Part shown: positions 10,407 through 19,621 of the stretch, in pieces | Numbering within the stretch: the first letter of the stretch is position 1 | Layout: each line of letters opens with the position of its first letter | Source of the DNA: Leifsonia shinshuensis | Lineage (GTDB): Bacteria; Actinomycetota; Actinomycetes; Actinomycetales; Microbacteriaceae | Direction of reading: 5' to 3' | Length of the DNA stretch: 64,000 bases | Assembly: GCF_014217625.1 (NCBI RefSeq) | Contig: NZ_CP043641.1 | Span: 3,906,001 to 3,970,000 of the forward strand | Program-made: the position numbers and the translations under genes | The notes under the pieces: generated by a model | The model's input: only the letters and a program-made list of their open reading frames with translations | Told to the model about the DNA's origin: nothing | Database searches by the model: none

Positions 10407-10489
10407 CTGCTCTCCTTCCGGCCTCTGCCACGGTATCCCAGCTTGGGGAACAGATGACGTGCTCACATGATCCGTTGGAAGGAAGTGCC

Positions 10490-10495
10490 TATCGT
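10490..10495 (+). promoter_or_regulatory. -10 element (TATCGT) for the leaderless truncated haemoglobin gene
   Basis: TATCGT lies exactly 6 bases before the GTG at 10502, the spacing seen at many starts in this window. This supports GTG 10502 over the upstream in-frame ATG at 10454. No good -35 was found. Confidence 0.5.
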
Positions 10496-10501
10496 TGGAG
10501 C

Positions 10502-10933
10502 GTGCCGCACGACCTCCGCTCCCGCGATGACGTCGAGCGCCTGGTCGTGGAGTTCTACCGCCGAGCGTTCGCCGACCCGCTCATCGGCCCGATCTTCACC
10601 GACATCGCGCACATGGACCTGGGGGCGCACCTCCCGATCATGTGCGACTTCTGGGAGACGGTGCTCTTCCGCGCGGGCGTCTACCGCCGCAACGCCCTCC
10701 AGGTGCACCGCGACCTCCACGCGCTGACCCCGCTGCTGCCGGAGCACTTCGATCGCTGGCTGCTGGTCTGGAACGGGGCTGTCGACGACCTGTTCGCGGG
10801 GGAGAAGGCCCAGCTGGCGAAGGTGCAGGCGGACCGCATCGCCGGCTCGATCGGGCGGCGGCTGGCCGGCTCCTCCGGCAGCGGTTTCGAGACGATCGGG
10901 ACCCGGCCCGTGCCCCGCGAAGGAGAAGCATGA
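10502..10933 (+). CDS. Group III truncated haemoglobin
   Basis: 143 residues. The sequence [24 protein letters not shown] begins the two-over-two globin fold; [22 protein letters not shown] and [17 protein letters not shown] match group III (P-type) truncated globins, with the His of the VHRDLH segment the likely proximal haem ligand. Group III members are cytoplasmic and are linked to O2, NO or sulfide chemistry, not O2 transport. The start is set at GTG 10502 by its -10. The stop overlaps the ATG of a small membrane protein (ATGA), so the two probably work together, for instance in NO or peroxide defence. The partner's function is unknown. Confidence 0.87.
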   Translation: MPHDLRSRDDVERLVVEFYRRAFADPLIGPIFTDIAHMDLGAHLPIMCDFWETVLFRAGVYRRNALQVHRDLHALTPLLPEHFDRWLLVWNGAVDDLFAGEKAQLAKVQADRIAGSIGRRLAGSSGSGFETIGTRPVPREGEA

Positions 10934-11361
10934 CCCCGCTCACCGCCGTGGCGATCGCCGTCGTCTTCGTCTGGCTCGGTGTGGTCGTCGGCATCTCGTT
11001 CATCGAGGCCCCGATCAAGTTCCGCGCCCCGGGCGTGACCATCCCGATCGGCCTCGGCATCGGGCGGTTGGTCTTCGGGGTGGTCAACGCTCTGGAGGTC
11101 GCGCTCGCCGTGGTCGCGCTGGTCGCGACGCTGATCGGCACCGGCGTGGCGGTCGCGCCGACCGTGCTCGCGATCGCCGTGGCCGTCGTGCTCGCCATCC
11201 AGCTGCTCGCGGTGCGCCCCGCCCTCAACCGGCGCTCGGACGCCGTCCTCGCCGGCGCCCCGACCGAGACGCGCTCGCGGGCGCACCTGTACTACGTGGG
11301 GCTGGAGGTCGTGAAGGCGGCCGGTCTGATCGCGCTAGGCGTGGTGCTGCTGGCGGGGTGA
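10930..11361 (+). CDS. Four-helix membrane protein, haemoglobin partner
   Basis: 143 residues with four predicted membrane helices (about 4-24, 43-65, 70-97 and 121-142). A conserved-looking FIEAPIKFRAPGVTIPIGLGIGR loop follows the first helix and an Arg-rich loop precedes the last. A GGAG ribosome site lies within the end of the haemoglobin gene and ATG overlaps its stop, so the pair is translationally coupled. I do not recognise the family by name; small membrane proteins of this shape are often found beside truncated globins in actinobacteria. Confidence 0.75.
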   Translation: MTPLTAVAIAVVFVWLGVVVGISFIEAPIKFRAPGVTIPIGLGIGRLVFGVVNALEVALAVVALVATLIGTGVAVAPTVLAIAVAVVLAIQLLAVRPALNRRSDAVLAGAPTETRSRAHLYYVGLEVVKAAGLIALGVVLLAG

Positions 11362-11365
11362 CCGC

Positions 11366-12517
11366 TCAGCGCAGCCACGGCACGGGGACGCACTCCGCGT
11401 CCTCCCCGTCCCGGAGACCTTCCGGCGGCACGACCAGGATCCCGCTCGCCCCGGCGAGCCCGCGCATCATCGCCGCCCCGCGCCACGCCGCGACCACCGC
11501 CCGCCCGTCGGCCTCCGCGTAGGGCACGAGCACCGTGGACCCCGCGCGGCCGTCGACCGCGGAGCCGCGCACCGTCCGCACCGGCTCCGGAGGCCGCCCC
11601 GCGAGCCCGGCGAGCAGCGGCTCCACGAGCGTGATCGCGGACACCATCGCGGCGAGCGGGTTGCCCGGGAGCGCTGCGACGAGCCGTCCGTCCGGCAGCT
11701 GCGCGATCCGCGTCGGGCCGCCCGGCCGCATCGCGACCCCGTCGACCAGCAGGCGCGCGCCCACAGCGAGCAGGGCGTCGCGGAGGTGGTCGGCCGACGA
11801 CGTCCCGGTGCCGCCCGTCGTGACGATCAGGGACGCATCGGCGTCGCGCAGTGCCGCCACCGTGTCATCCAGCCGGTCGGGCACCCGCGCCGTGCCGGTC
11901 ACCCGGCCGCCGAGCGTCCCGATCAGCGACGGCAGCTGCACGGCGAAGCTGTCGCGCACCCGCCCCGGCTCGGGCACCCCGGAGGTCACGACCTCGTCGC
12001 CCGTGAACACGAGCGCGACCGACGGGACGGCCGCCACCGACAGCTCGTCGGCTCCCGTCGCGGCGGCGAGGGCGACGTGCGCCGGGTTCAGGAGGGCTCC
12101 GGCGGCGATCAGCCGCTCCCCGCTCAGCGCCTCCGTGCCCGGCCGCCGGATGTGGTGCCCGGCCCGCGGCTCACCGGCCACGGTCGAGCGCAGCACACCG
12201 CCGGCGACCTCCCCGCTCTCGCTGCGGAGCACCGCGAACGCGTCGGCGGGCACCAGCGCGCCCGTGACGATCGGGCTCGCCTCACCGCGGCCCGGAGAGG
12301 CCTCCACCAGCGTCCAGGGACCGTCGCCGACGACCAGCCAGCCGTCCATCGCCGCCGACGCGAAATGCGGCAGGTCGATCGGCGTCACGAGGTCGGCCGC
12401 CAGCCGTCGTCCGATCGCGGCGTGCAGCGGCACGCTCTCGGGCGGGAGCGCGGTGCCGGCGGCGGCGGCGATGCCCCGCGCCTCGTGCCAGGACGGCCGA
12501 CCAGCGTGCCCGCTCAC
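11366..12517 (-). CDS. moeA: Molybdopterin molybdenumtransferase MoeA
   Basis: 383 residues, slightly shorter than E. coli MoeA (411). PHFASAAMDGWLV marks the conserved N-terminal ASAMDGYA-type motif; the MogA-like domain shows VALVFTGDEVV, VTTGGTGTSSADH and ALPGNPLAAMVS, the catalytic and Mo-ligation loops, and a beta-barrel domain IV ends the protein. It inserts molybdate into adenylylated molybdopterin. GTG is taken as start (GTGAGCGGGCAC). It diverges from fdhD/fdhF with a 98-base gap, which fits a shared molybdenum-enzyme locus. The other Moco synthesis genes are not in the window. It ends 4 bases from the convergent membrane gene. Confidence 0.93.
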   Translation of the reverse strand: MSGHAGRPSWHEARGIAAAAGTALPPESVPLHAAIGRRLAADLVTPIDLPHFASAAMDGWLVVGDGPWTLVEASPGRGEASPIVTGALVPADAFAVLRSESGEVAGGVLRSTVAGEPRAGHHIRRPGTEALSGERLIAAGALLNPAHVALAAATGADELSVAAVPSVALVFTGDEVVTSGVPEPGRVRDSFAVQLPSLIGTLGGRVTGTARVPDRLDDTVAALRDADASLIVTTGGTGTSSADHLRDALLAVGARLLVDGVAMRPGGPTRIAQLPDGRLVAALPGNPLAAMVSAITLVEPLLAGLAGRPPEPVRTVRGSAVDGRAGSTVLVPYAEADGRAVVAAWRGAAMMRGLAGASGILVVPPEGLRDGEDAECVPVPWLR

Positions 12518-12615
12518 GGCGTCATGCCCATTCCCGATCCTCTTCCCGCAGTATTCGAATGACCGCTGCGGGCATTCCGGTACGGTCTCACGCTACGCCG
12601 TGGTAAGCCTGGAGC

Positions 12616-13512
12616 ATGAGTCGCACGACATCGCGAAAACAGATCACGCGCATCGTCGTCGGTGAATCGCGCAGCCGCCGGGAGGACGTGCTGGCCGTCG
12701 AGGAGCCGCTCGAGATCCGGGTGGCCGGCACGCCGCTCTCGATCACCATGCGCACGCCGGGGAGCGACTTCGACCTGGCGGCCGGGTTCCTCGTGTCGGA
12801 GGGCGTGATCTCGCACGGCGACCAGCTCAGCGCGATCCGCTTCTGCGCCGGAGACACGGCCGACGGGGAGAACACCTACAACGTCCTCGACGTCACGCTG
12901 GCCCCCGGTGTCCCGCGGCCGGACGCGAGCCTCGACCGCAACTTCTACATGACCAGCTCCTGCGGGCTCTGCGGCAAGGCGAGCATCGACGCCGTGCGCA
13001 CCCGCTCCGCACACCCGGTCGACGCCGACCCGGTCACCGTCACCGACGAGCTGCTCACCACGCTGCCGGACCGCCTGCGCGAGGGCCAGGCGATGTTCGA
13101 GAAGACCGGAGGCCTCCACGCTGCGGCCCTGTTCGACGCCGCGACCGGGACGCTGCTCGTGCTGCGCGAGGATGTCGGACGCCACAACGCCGTCGACAAG
13201 GTGGTCGGCTGGGCGCTCAAGGAGGGTCGCCTGCCGCTGAGCGGGACCGTGCTGATGGTCTCCGGCCGGGCGAGTTTCGAGCTGGTCCAGAAGGCGTCGA
13301 TGGCGGGCATCCCGATCCTGGCGGCGGTCTCGGCGCCGTCCTCGCTCGCGGTCGACCTCGGCCGGGAGCTCGGGCTCACGGTCGTCGGCTTCCTCCGCGG
13401 CTCCTCGATGGTGGTCTACTCGGGCGCCGAGCGGATCGTGGTGACCGAGGCCCACCCCGCCGAATCGCACTCCGCCGAACCCGCGGACTCGACACAGAAA
13501 GCGATGGCCTGA
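12616..13512 (+). CDS. fdhD: FdhD sulfurtransferase for formate dehydrogenase
   Basis: 298 residues. The loop CGLCG (C116, C119) is the FdhD active site that takes sulfur from IscS-type persulfide and passes it to the Mo cofactor. Family blocks [36 protein letters not shown] and [13 protein letters not shown] are all present. It is required for activity of the partner oxidoreductase, to which it is coupled by a 1-base overlap (TGATG). A short GGAG precedes the ATG. It diverges from moeA, so moeA, fdhD and fdhF probably respond together. Confidence 0.95.
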   Translation: MSRTTSRKQITRIVVGESRSRREDVLAVEEPLEIRVAGTPLSITMRTPGSDFDLAAGFLVSEGVISHGDQLSAIRFCAGDTADGENTYNVLDVTLAPGVPRPDASLDRNFYMTSSCGLCGKASIDAVRTRSAHPVDADPVTVTDELLTTLPDRLREGQAMFEKTGGLHAAALFDAATGTLLVLREDVGRHNAVDKVVGWALKEGRLPLSGTVLMVSGRASFELVQKASMAGIPILAAVSAPSSLAVDLGRELGLTVVGFLRGSSMVVYSGAERIVVTEAHPAESHSAEPADSTQKAMA

Positions 13513-15815
13513 TGCACGACACCGACGTCAACCCGGGCGACGAGTACCCCGACCTGGAGGTCGGCCCCAACAAGAAGTGGGCAGTCGGCGTGCCCGCCAT
13601 CCTGCATTCGATGGAGCCCGCCATCCGCGACATGGGCCCGGCCCGCACCGCGAAGCTGATGACGGCGATCAACCAGAAGAACGGCTTCGACTGCATGAGC
13701 TGCGCGTGGCCCGACCCGGGCGACCGCAACATCCTGGAGTTCTGCGAGAACGGCGCGAAGGCGGTCACCTGGGAGGCCACCCCGATCACGGTCCCGACCA
13801 GCTTCTGGGCGGAGAACTCGCTGACCAGCCTGCTCGACAAGTCGGAGTACTGGCTCGGGATGCAGGGCCGCCTCGTCGAGCCCGTGCACAAGCCGGCCGG
13901 CGCCGACCACTACGAGCCGATCGGCTGGGACGAGGCGTTCGCGCTGATCGCTTCGCGCCTGAACGCGCTGGCGTCGCCCGACCAGGCCGCGTTCTACACC
14001 AGCGGCCGCACCGCCAACGAGACGGCGTTCGTCTACCAGCTGTTCGCCCGCGCGTTCGGCACCAACAACCTCCCTGACTGCTCGAACATGTGCCACGAGT
14101 CGACAGGCACCGCGCTCAGCGAGACCATCGGCATCGGCAAGTCCACGATCGCCTACGACGACTTCGGCAAGGCCGACCTCATCGTCGTGATGGGCCAGAA
14201 CCCCGGCACCAACCACCCGCGCATGCTCACCGCGCTGGAGGAGGCCAAGCGCAACGGCGCCACCATCGTCGCGGTCAACCCGCTGCCGGAGGCCGGGCTG
14301 ATCCGCTACAAGAACCCGCAGAAGCCGCGCGGGATCATCGGCAAGGGCACCCAGATCGCGGACCACTTCCTGCAGATCCGGTCGGGCGGCGACATGGCGC
14401 TGCTGCAGGCCGTCTCGCAGCGCGTGCTGGAGGCGGAGGACGCCGCCCCGGGGACCGTGCTCGACCACGAGTTCCTCGACCGGCACACCCTGGGCCTGGA
14501 GGAGTTCCGCGCGCACATCGCGACGTTGGACGACTTCACCGTGCTGGAGGCGACCGGGCTGACCCTGGAGGAGATCGACCTCCTCGCCGACCTGTACATC
14601 CGCTCCGACCGGGTGATCATCACCTGGGCGATGGGCCTGACCCAGCAGAAGAACGCGGTCGCGACGCTCAAGGAGCTCATCACGCTGCTGCTCCTGCGCG
14701 GCAACATCGGCAAGCCGGGCGCCGGCGCCTCCCCGATCCGCGGGCACAGCAACGTGCAGGGCGACCGGACCATGGGGATCTGGGAGCAGATGCCTTCGAC
14801 GTTCCTCGACGCGCTGGCGGCCGAGTTCGGCTTCGACCCGCCCCGCGCGCACGGCTTCGACGCCCTGCAGACCCTCGAAGGGCTCCAGCGCGGCGACATC
14901 GACGTGTTCTTCGCGATGGGCGGCAACTTCGTGGCCGCGATCTCGGACACCGCGGCCGCCGAGGCGGCCATGCGCGGCGCCGGCCTCACGGTTCAGGTGT
15001 CGACCAAGCTGAACCGCTCGCACGTCGTGACCGGCGAGGAGGCGCTGATCCTGCCGACGCTCGGCCGCACCGAGGTCGACCTCCAGGCCGGAGGGCCGCA
15101 GTTCCTGTCGGTGGAGGACAGCGTGTGCGCCGTGCACGCGACGCACGGCAAGATCCCGCCGGTCGCGCCGGGGCTGCTGTCGGAGGTGGCGATCGTCTGC
15201 CGCCTCGCGCAGGCGACGGTGGGCGACAGGCACGGGATCGACTGGGCGGGCTTCGAGGCCGAGTACGACGTCATCCGCGACCACATCAGCCGCGTCGTCC
15301 CCGGTTTCGAGACGTTCAACGCGGACGTCCGCCGCAAGGGCGGCTTCGTCCTCCCGAACGGCCCGCGCGACGAACGCCGCTTCGACACCGCGACCGGCAA
15401 AGCAATGATCACGGTCAACGAGCTGGAGCCGCTGGAGCGCCCGGAGGGCCGGCTGATCCTGCAGACCCTGCGCTCGCACGACCAGTTCAACACGACCATC
15501 TACAGCTTGAACGACCGCTACCGCGGCATCAAGAACGGCCGCGACGTGATCTTCGTCAACCCGGACGACCTGGTCGAGCTGGGCCTGACGGACGGGCAGC
15601 GCGTCGACATCCACAGCGAGTGGCCCGACGACGTCGACCGGGTCCTCCCGAACTACCGCGTGGTGTCCTACCCGACCGCGCGCGGCTGCGCGGCGGCGTA
15701 CTACCCCGAGGCGAACGTGCTCGTGCCGCTGCAGAGCGCCGCGACCGGCAGCAACACCCCCGTCTCGAAGGCCGTCATCGTCCGCCTAGCCCCCGTCGCC
15801 CCCGTCGCCCCCTGA
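13512..15815 (+). CDS. FdhF/YdeP-family molybdopterin oxidoreductase
   Basis: 767 residues. The N-terminus carries FDCMSCAWPDPGDR (C61, C64) typical of YdeP proteins in place of a full 4Fe-4S ligand set. Mo-bisPGD domains follow: TSGRTANETAF, PDCSNMCHESTGTAL, VVMGQNPGTNHPRML, RGHSNVQGDRTMG, and a C-terminal dinucleotide-binding domain with RGIKNGRDVIFVNP. C194 in NMCHEST aligns with the selenocysteine position of FdhH and may ligate Mo. Formate is a possible substrate, but YdeP proteins are often unassigned. It follows fdhD directly, which argues it needs a sulfurated cofactor. A long hairpin follows the stop. No separate FeS or membrane subunit is nearby. Confidence 0.9.
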   Translation: MHDTDVNPGDEYPDLEVGPNKKWAVGVPAILHSMEPAIRDMGPARTAKLMTAINQKNGFDCMSCAWPDPGDRNILEFCENGAKAVTWEATPITVPTSFWAENSLTSLLDKSEYWLGMQGRLVEPVHKPAGADHYEPIGWDEAFALIASRLNALASPDQAAFYTSGRTANETAFVYQLFARAFGTNNLPDCSNMCHESTGTALSETIGIGKSTIAYDDFGKADLIVVMGQNPGTNHPRMLTALEEAKRNGATIVAVNPLPEAGLIRYKNPQKPRGIIGKGTQIADHFLQIRSGGDMALLQAVSQRVLEAEDAAPGTVLDHEFLDRHTLGLEEFRAHIATLDDFTVLEATGLTLEEIDLLADLYIRSDRVIITWAMGLTQQKNAVATLKELITLLLLRGNIGKPGAGASPIRGHSNVQGDRTMGIWEQMPSTFLDALAAEFGFDPPRAHGFDALQTLEGLQRGDIDVFFAMGGNFVAAISDTAAAEAAMRGAGLTVQVSTKLNRSHVVTGEEALILPTLGRTEVDLQAGGPQFLSVEDSVCAVHATHGKIPPVAPGLLSEVAIVCRLAQATVGDRHGIDWAGFEAEYDVIRDHISRVVPGFETFNADVRRKGGFVLPNGPRDERRFDTATGKAMITVNELEPLERPEGRLILQTLRSHDQFNTTIYSLNDRYRGIKNGRDVIFVNPDDLVELGLTDGQRVDIHSEWPDDVDRVLPNYRVVSYPTARGCAAAYYPEANVLVPLQSAATGSNTPVSKAVIVRLAPVAPVAP

Positions 15816-15821
15816 GTCGAA

Positions 15822-15870
15822 GGGCACGTAAACGCCCCTAAACCGCCCTTTTAGGGGCGTTTGCGTGCCC
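15822..15870. terminator. Conserved hairpin element, copy A
   Basis: Arms of 21 bases (15822-15842 and 15850-15870, one mismatch) around a 7-base loop, starting with GGGCACGTAAACGCCCC. It follows the fdhF stop and probably ends transcription. Closely related copies are at 21418-21466 and 23297-23345. Confidence 0.8.
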
Positions 15871-15903
15871 CTCGGCTCAAGGCAACGGGAGTATGAGTGG
15901 GGC

Positions 15904-17499
15904 ATGCCTTCTACCCGAGAACGCACGCCCGACAATTCCGCGCGCTGGGCCACCGATCCCGGCGCGCTCGTCTACGGCCTCGACCTGTCCCGCTTCGCCG
16001 ACAGCGACGGCGACGGGTTCGGCGACCTCCCCGGGGCCATGGCCCGGCTCGAGCACGTGGCGTCGCTCGGCGTCACCTGGATCTGGCTGCTGCCGTTCTA
16101 TCCGAGCGAGCGCCGTGACAACGGCTACGACGTGGACGACCACTTGGCGGTGGATCCGCGCTTCGGCGACCTGGACGACCTCCGTGAGTTCCTTGCGAAG
16201 GCCCGCGACCTCGGGATGCGCGTGCTGATCGACGCCGTGCCGCACCACACCTCCGACCGGCACCCGTGGTTCCTCGCCGCGTGCGAGGACACCGACGGGA
16301 GGGCCGGGAAGTTCTTCGTCTGGAGCGACGACGACTCCACCGAGCCGGGGGACCATCCGATGTTCCCGGGCGAGGAGGAGAGCGTCTGGGCCTTCGACGA
16401 GCGCGCCGGACGGTACTACCACCACCAGTTCTATTCGTTCCAGCCCGACATCAACGCCACCGACCCGGACGTCTTCGAGGAGATCGTCCAGCTGCTGACC
16501 TTCTGGCTCGGCGTGGGCGTCGACGGCTTCCGGATCGACGCGGCGCTGCTGCTCGTGCAGGGCAAGGGGCGGCCGGACACCGACGTGGACGACGGCGTGT
16601 TCTTCGACCGGCTGCGGGCGCGGCTGCGCGAGATCCGCCCCGACGTCGCACTGATCGCGGAGGCCTCCGAGCCGCCGGAGGCGATGGCCGCGCTGATCGA
16701 GAACGACCGCTTCGACGCCGTCATCGACTTCAGTCTCAACAACGCGACGTTCCTGGCGCTCGCGCGCGAGCGGGCGCAACCGATCGTGGACGCGCTCAGC
16801 AGACTGGACCAGAACATCCCGGCCGACTCACGCCTCAACTTCATGCGCAACGCCGACGAGCTCGACCTGTCGCTGCTGAGCGACGAGGAGCGCCGGGAGG
16901 TGTTCGCGGCGTTCGCGGGTGACGACGACGCGCTGATCTACGGGCGCGGCATCCGGCGCGGCTGGGCGCCCATGCTGCAGCCGGCCCAGCGGGTGCGGAT
17001 GACGCTCAGCCTCCTGCACGCGCTCCCCGGCGTCCCGCTGCTGCAGGCCGGCCAGGAGCTCGGCCAGGGCGACGACCTCGCGGTGGAGGGCCGCGGCGCC
17101 GCGCGCACGACGATGCAGTGGGACGACTCCGACGGGGGCGGCTTCACGGCTGCCGCCGTGTCGCCGCTGACCCTCGGCGCCCAGGTGGACGGCCCGTTCG
17201 GCTTCCGCACGGTCAACGCCTCGGCGCAGGAGGACGACCCCGGCTCGCTGCTGTCGCTCGCTCGCGACCTCGCCCGGGTTCGAAGGGAGGCGCACGCCGC
17301 TGCCGCCGGCTGGACGACGGTGGAGGTCGAGGACCGCGCCGTACTGGCCTTGCGCCGCGACGGTCTCCTGACCCTGCACAACCTCTCGAGCCGGGAGGCG
17401 TCCGCCGAGATCGGGGCCGGGCGTGTCGCCCTCCTGGCGGACGGCTGGGCCACGGGCACGCTCGCCCCCTACGGGTTCGCGTGGCTGCGGACCGCGTGA
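15904..17499 (+). CDS. GH13 alpha-amylase family protein (trehalose-synthase-like)
   Basis: 531 residues from ATG 15904; TATGAG lies 6 bases upstream. GH13 regions: VLIDAVPHHTSD (region I), GFRIDAA with nucleophile D212 (region II), LIAEAS with acid/base E253 (region III), and FMRNADELD (316-319) where region IV should read NHD. The WIWLLPFYPS, RDNGYDV and GIRRGWAPML segments resemble TreS and bacterial alpha-glucosidases. The conserved region IV His is Ala317 while the Asp is kept, which may alter substrate binding. A short C-terminal beta domain follows. It stands alone between two terminators and is a candidate for trehalose/maltose interconversion or amylosaccharide hydrolysis. Confidence 0.87.
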   Translation: MPSTRERTPDNSARWATDPGALVYGLDLSRFADSDGDGFGDLPGAMARLEHVASLGVTWIWLLPFYPSERRDNGYDVDDHLAVDPRFGDLDDLREFLAKARDLGMRVLIDAVPHHTSDRHPWFLAACEDTDGRAGKFFVWSDDDSTEPGDHPMFPGEEESVWAFDERAGRYYHHQFYSFQPDINATDPDVFEEIVQLLTFWLGVGVDGFRIDAALLLVQGKGRPDTDVDDGVFFDRLRARLREIRPDVALIAEASEPPEAMAALIENDRFDAVIDFSLNNATFLALARERAQPIVDALSRLDQNIPADSRLNFMRNADELDLSLLSDEERREVFAAFAGDDDALIYGRGIRRGWAPMLQPAQRVRMTLSLLHALPGVPLLQAGQELGQGDDLAVEGRGAARTTMQWDDSDGGGFTAAAVSPLTLGAQVDGPFGFRTVNASAQEDDPGSLLSLARDLARVRREAHAAAAGWTTVEVEDRAVLALRRDGLLTLHNLSSREASAEIGAGRVALLADGWATGTLAPYGFAWLRTA

Positions 17500-17544
17500 C
17501 TTTGGTCCCTACCGGATCGTTCCCCCGCACGGCATCGTTGCCGC

Positions 17545-17790
17545 ATGAGCACGGCGAACGCGGAGGAAGCGCACCACTCGTCCCCTTTCACGCGGGACGA
17601 CTTCGCGGCCGTGCCGTATCTGCGGCACGATCAGTTCATCTCCCTGATCCACTGGACGATGGTCGACGGGGAGTGGCGCTACACCACGATCCACGGCCAC
17701 TATCTGCACCGCGACGAACGCTTCTGGTACCTGCGAGTGCAGGGCGCGAGCACCCGGCTCGGCCGTACGGAGTGGGCGATCTTCAGTTGA
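17545..17790 (+). CDS. Small hypothetical protein, 81 residues
   Basis: 81 residues, acidic/His-rich at the N-terminus and aromatic-rich after residue 20 (FISLIHWTMVDGEWRYTTIHGHY). A CATCGT hexamer lies 6 bases before the ATG, so it may be leaderless. Its stop overlaps the 3' end of the convergent telA-like gene by 8 bases. No family recognised; the codon pattern and clean start make it likely a real gene. Confidence 0.6.
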   Translation: MSTANAEEAHHSSPFTRDDFAAVPYLRHDQFISLIHWTMVDGEWRYTTIHGHYLHRDERFWYLRVQGASTRLGRTEWAIFS

Positions 17791-19027
17791 CCGGTCCCGG
17801 CTGATCCCGGTCCGGCCGCGCCCGCTTGAGGTAGCTGCGCGAGCGGGCTACCTGGTGCTCCAGCGCGTCGACGGTCTGCGACATGCTCGTGATCGCCTGC
17901 CCGCGGTACACGTCGATGCCGTCCATGGTCGCGAACACGTCGTCGAACGCGCGCTGCAGCACCTGCGCGTCGACGGCGGAGGTGGTCTGCTCCTTCTGGA
18001 TCTGCTCGGTCTGGTCGCGCAGCACCTCACCGGTGCGGCCGATCAGGGCGTTCGTGCTCTGGTGGAGAGAGCCGAGCTGGTCGATGACGAGGCGCTGGTT
18101 CTCCAGAGCTTGCGCGACGACGACCGCCGTGCGCAGCGCGGAGACCGTCGTGGTCTTGGCGCGCTCGACGCCTTTGATCAGCTCGACGTTGTTCTTCTTG
18201 ATGACGTCGAGCGCGAGGTAGGCCTGCACGGAGACCGCGATCTGCGTGGTGAGGTCCTGGCGGCGCTGCCGGATCGGGAAGAGCGCCTCCTTCTCCAGGG
18301 TCGCGGCGCGCAGCGGGTCGGTGAGGCGCAGCTCCCCGGCGCGCTCGACGGTCGCTCGGTCGAGCGCGGCGGCCAGGGTGACGTACTCGTTGAGCCGCTC
18401 GGTGGTCCGCCACAGCGCCGTGCGCTCGTTCTCGATCTCCTCGTTGTCGCGGCGCAGCCACTCCTCGCCGTGGTCGAGGGAGACGACGATGGAGTCCAGC
18501 TGCTTCTGCGCCGACTCGAACCGCTCGACGTACTTGCGGAGGCGGCGGCCGCCGGGCATCCGCGCCAGCATCCGGTAGCTCTTGCTGGCGTGCTGCGGGT
18601 CGAAGTCGCTCACCGTCGCGCGCAGCGCCTGGAGGGTGCGGAGGACGCCGTACTGCGGGTCGGTCCGCACCGCCTTGCCGCGCGCCGCCGCGAGCGCCGT
18701 GGCCGGACGGCTCAGCATCTGCCGGGAGGCGTCGCTGGACTCCTGCATCTCCTTGTCGCCGAGGCGGGAGAAGCCTGCGATCTTGCGCCGGAAGGCCTCG
18801 CTGTCCGGCTCGGAGGCCGCGAGGTCGCGGATCCACTCGCGGGCGCGGGACTCCAGCTCGGCGGCCCGCTGCGGCGAGACGCTCATCATGCCCATGGCGC
18901 GCTCGTCGGGGAGCTCGGGCACGGCCTCCGGTGCGTGCAGGCCGGCGTTCTCGGGACGCGCTGCTGCGTCACCCGCCGCGCCGTCACCCGCCGCGCCGTC
19001 GCTCGCCGATCCGGGACTGGCTTCCAC
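17783..19027 (-). CDS. TelA-family toxic anion resistance protein
   Basis: 414 residues. GTG 19027 is chosen because GGGAGGAG sits 6-7 bases ahead; the reading frame is open further upstream without support. After a flexible Ala-rich tail of about 45 residues the protein is largely helical and coiled-coil, with family blocks LGDKEMQESSDASRQML, FFRYVERF-like KYVERFESAQKQLD, LWRTTERLNEYV and LALDVIKKNNVELIKGVERAKTTTVSALRTAV. TelA/KlaA proteins are linked to tellurite resistance and to membrane or phage stress in other bacteria, but the mechanism is unknown. No TerD-type gene is beside it. Monocistronic. Confidence 0.9.
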   Translation of the reverse strand: MEASPGSASDGAAGDGAAGDAAARPENAGLHAPEAVPELPDERAMGMMSVSPQRAAELESRAREWIRDLAASEPDSEAFRRKIAGFSRLGDKEMQESSDASRQMLSRPATALAAARGKAVRTDPQYGVLRTLQALRATVSDFDPQHASKSYRMLARMPGGRRLRKYVERFESAQKQLDSIVVSLDHGEEWLRRDNEEIENERTALWRTTERLNEYVTLAAALDRATVERAGELRLTDPLRAATLEKEALFPIRQRRQDLTTQIAVSVQAYLALDVIKKNNVELIKGVERAKTTTVSALRTAVVVAQALENQRLVIDQLGSLHQSTNALIGRTGEVLRDQTEQIQKEQTTSAVDAQVLQRAFDDVFATMDGIDVYRGQAITSMSQTVDALEHQVARSRSYLKRARPDRDQPGPVN

Positions 19028-19102
19028 GTCGTTCTCCTCCCACCAGGACCGCAACCCCTCCAGGGTAGGCCGCGCACCTGCGTGAACGGTAAGGTCTGCC
19101 GG

Positions 19103-19579
19103 ATGGACGGCATCGGGTTCGAGCAGGCGACCGTGGAAAATGTTGCGGCGATCGAGGCGCTCGTCCACGAGGCCTACGGACCCTACGTCGCCCGTCTCGG
19201 AGTGACGCCCGCGCCGCTGACGGCGGACTACACCGCGATCGTCGCCGAAGGCAGGGCGGTGCTGGCGCGCCGGGACGGACAGGTCGTCGGACTGCTGATC
19301 AGCGCGCTGCACTCCGGTTACATGGAGGTCGAGAACATCGCCGTGGCTGCGGGCGAGCGCGGCACCGGGCTCGGGTCGCGACTGCTCGACCTCGCCGACG
19401 GCCAGGCGAGGGCGGCCGGGGTGACGGAGGTGCGCCTCTACACGAACGCGGGGATGACCGAGAACGTCGCCTACTACCCGCGCCGCGGCTTCCGCGAGAC
19501 CGGCCGCCGCGAATCGGGAGGCTTCGACCGCGTCTTCTTCGCGCGCACCGTCGGCCCGCGGAGGACGTCGCAGGACTGA
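19103..19579 (+). CDS. GNAT-family N-acetyltransferase
   Basis: 158 residues. The acetyl-CoA site is visible as ENIAVAAGERGTGLGSRLLDLA (motif A, Q/RxxGxG/A-like), followed by VRLYTNAGMTENVAYYPRRGFRETGR (motif B). The N-terminal part EALVHEAYGPYVARLG resembles small-molecule acetyltransferases. TAAGGT stands 7 bases before the ATG, suggesting a leaderless transcript reading away from telA. The substrate cannot be told. Confidence 0.87.
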   Translation: MDGIGFEQATVENVAAIEALVHEAYGPYVARLGVTPAPLTADYTAIVAEGRAVLARRDGQVVGLLISALHSGYMEVENIAVAAGERGTGLGSRLLDLADGQARAAGVTEVRLYTNAGMTENVAYYPRRGFRETGRRESGGFDRVFFARTVGPRRTSQD

Positions 19580-19621
19580 ACCCCGCTGGCAGCCTCCCCG
19601 CCGCGGTGGGATACTCGCGGC

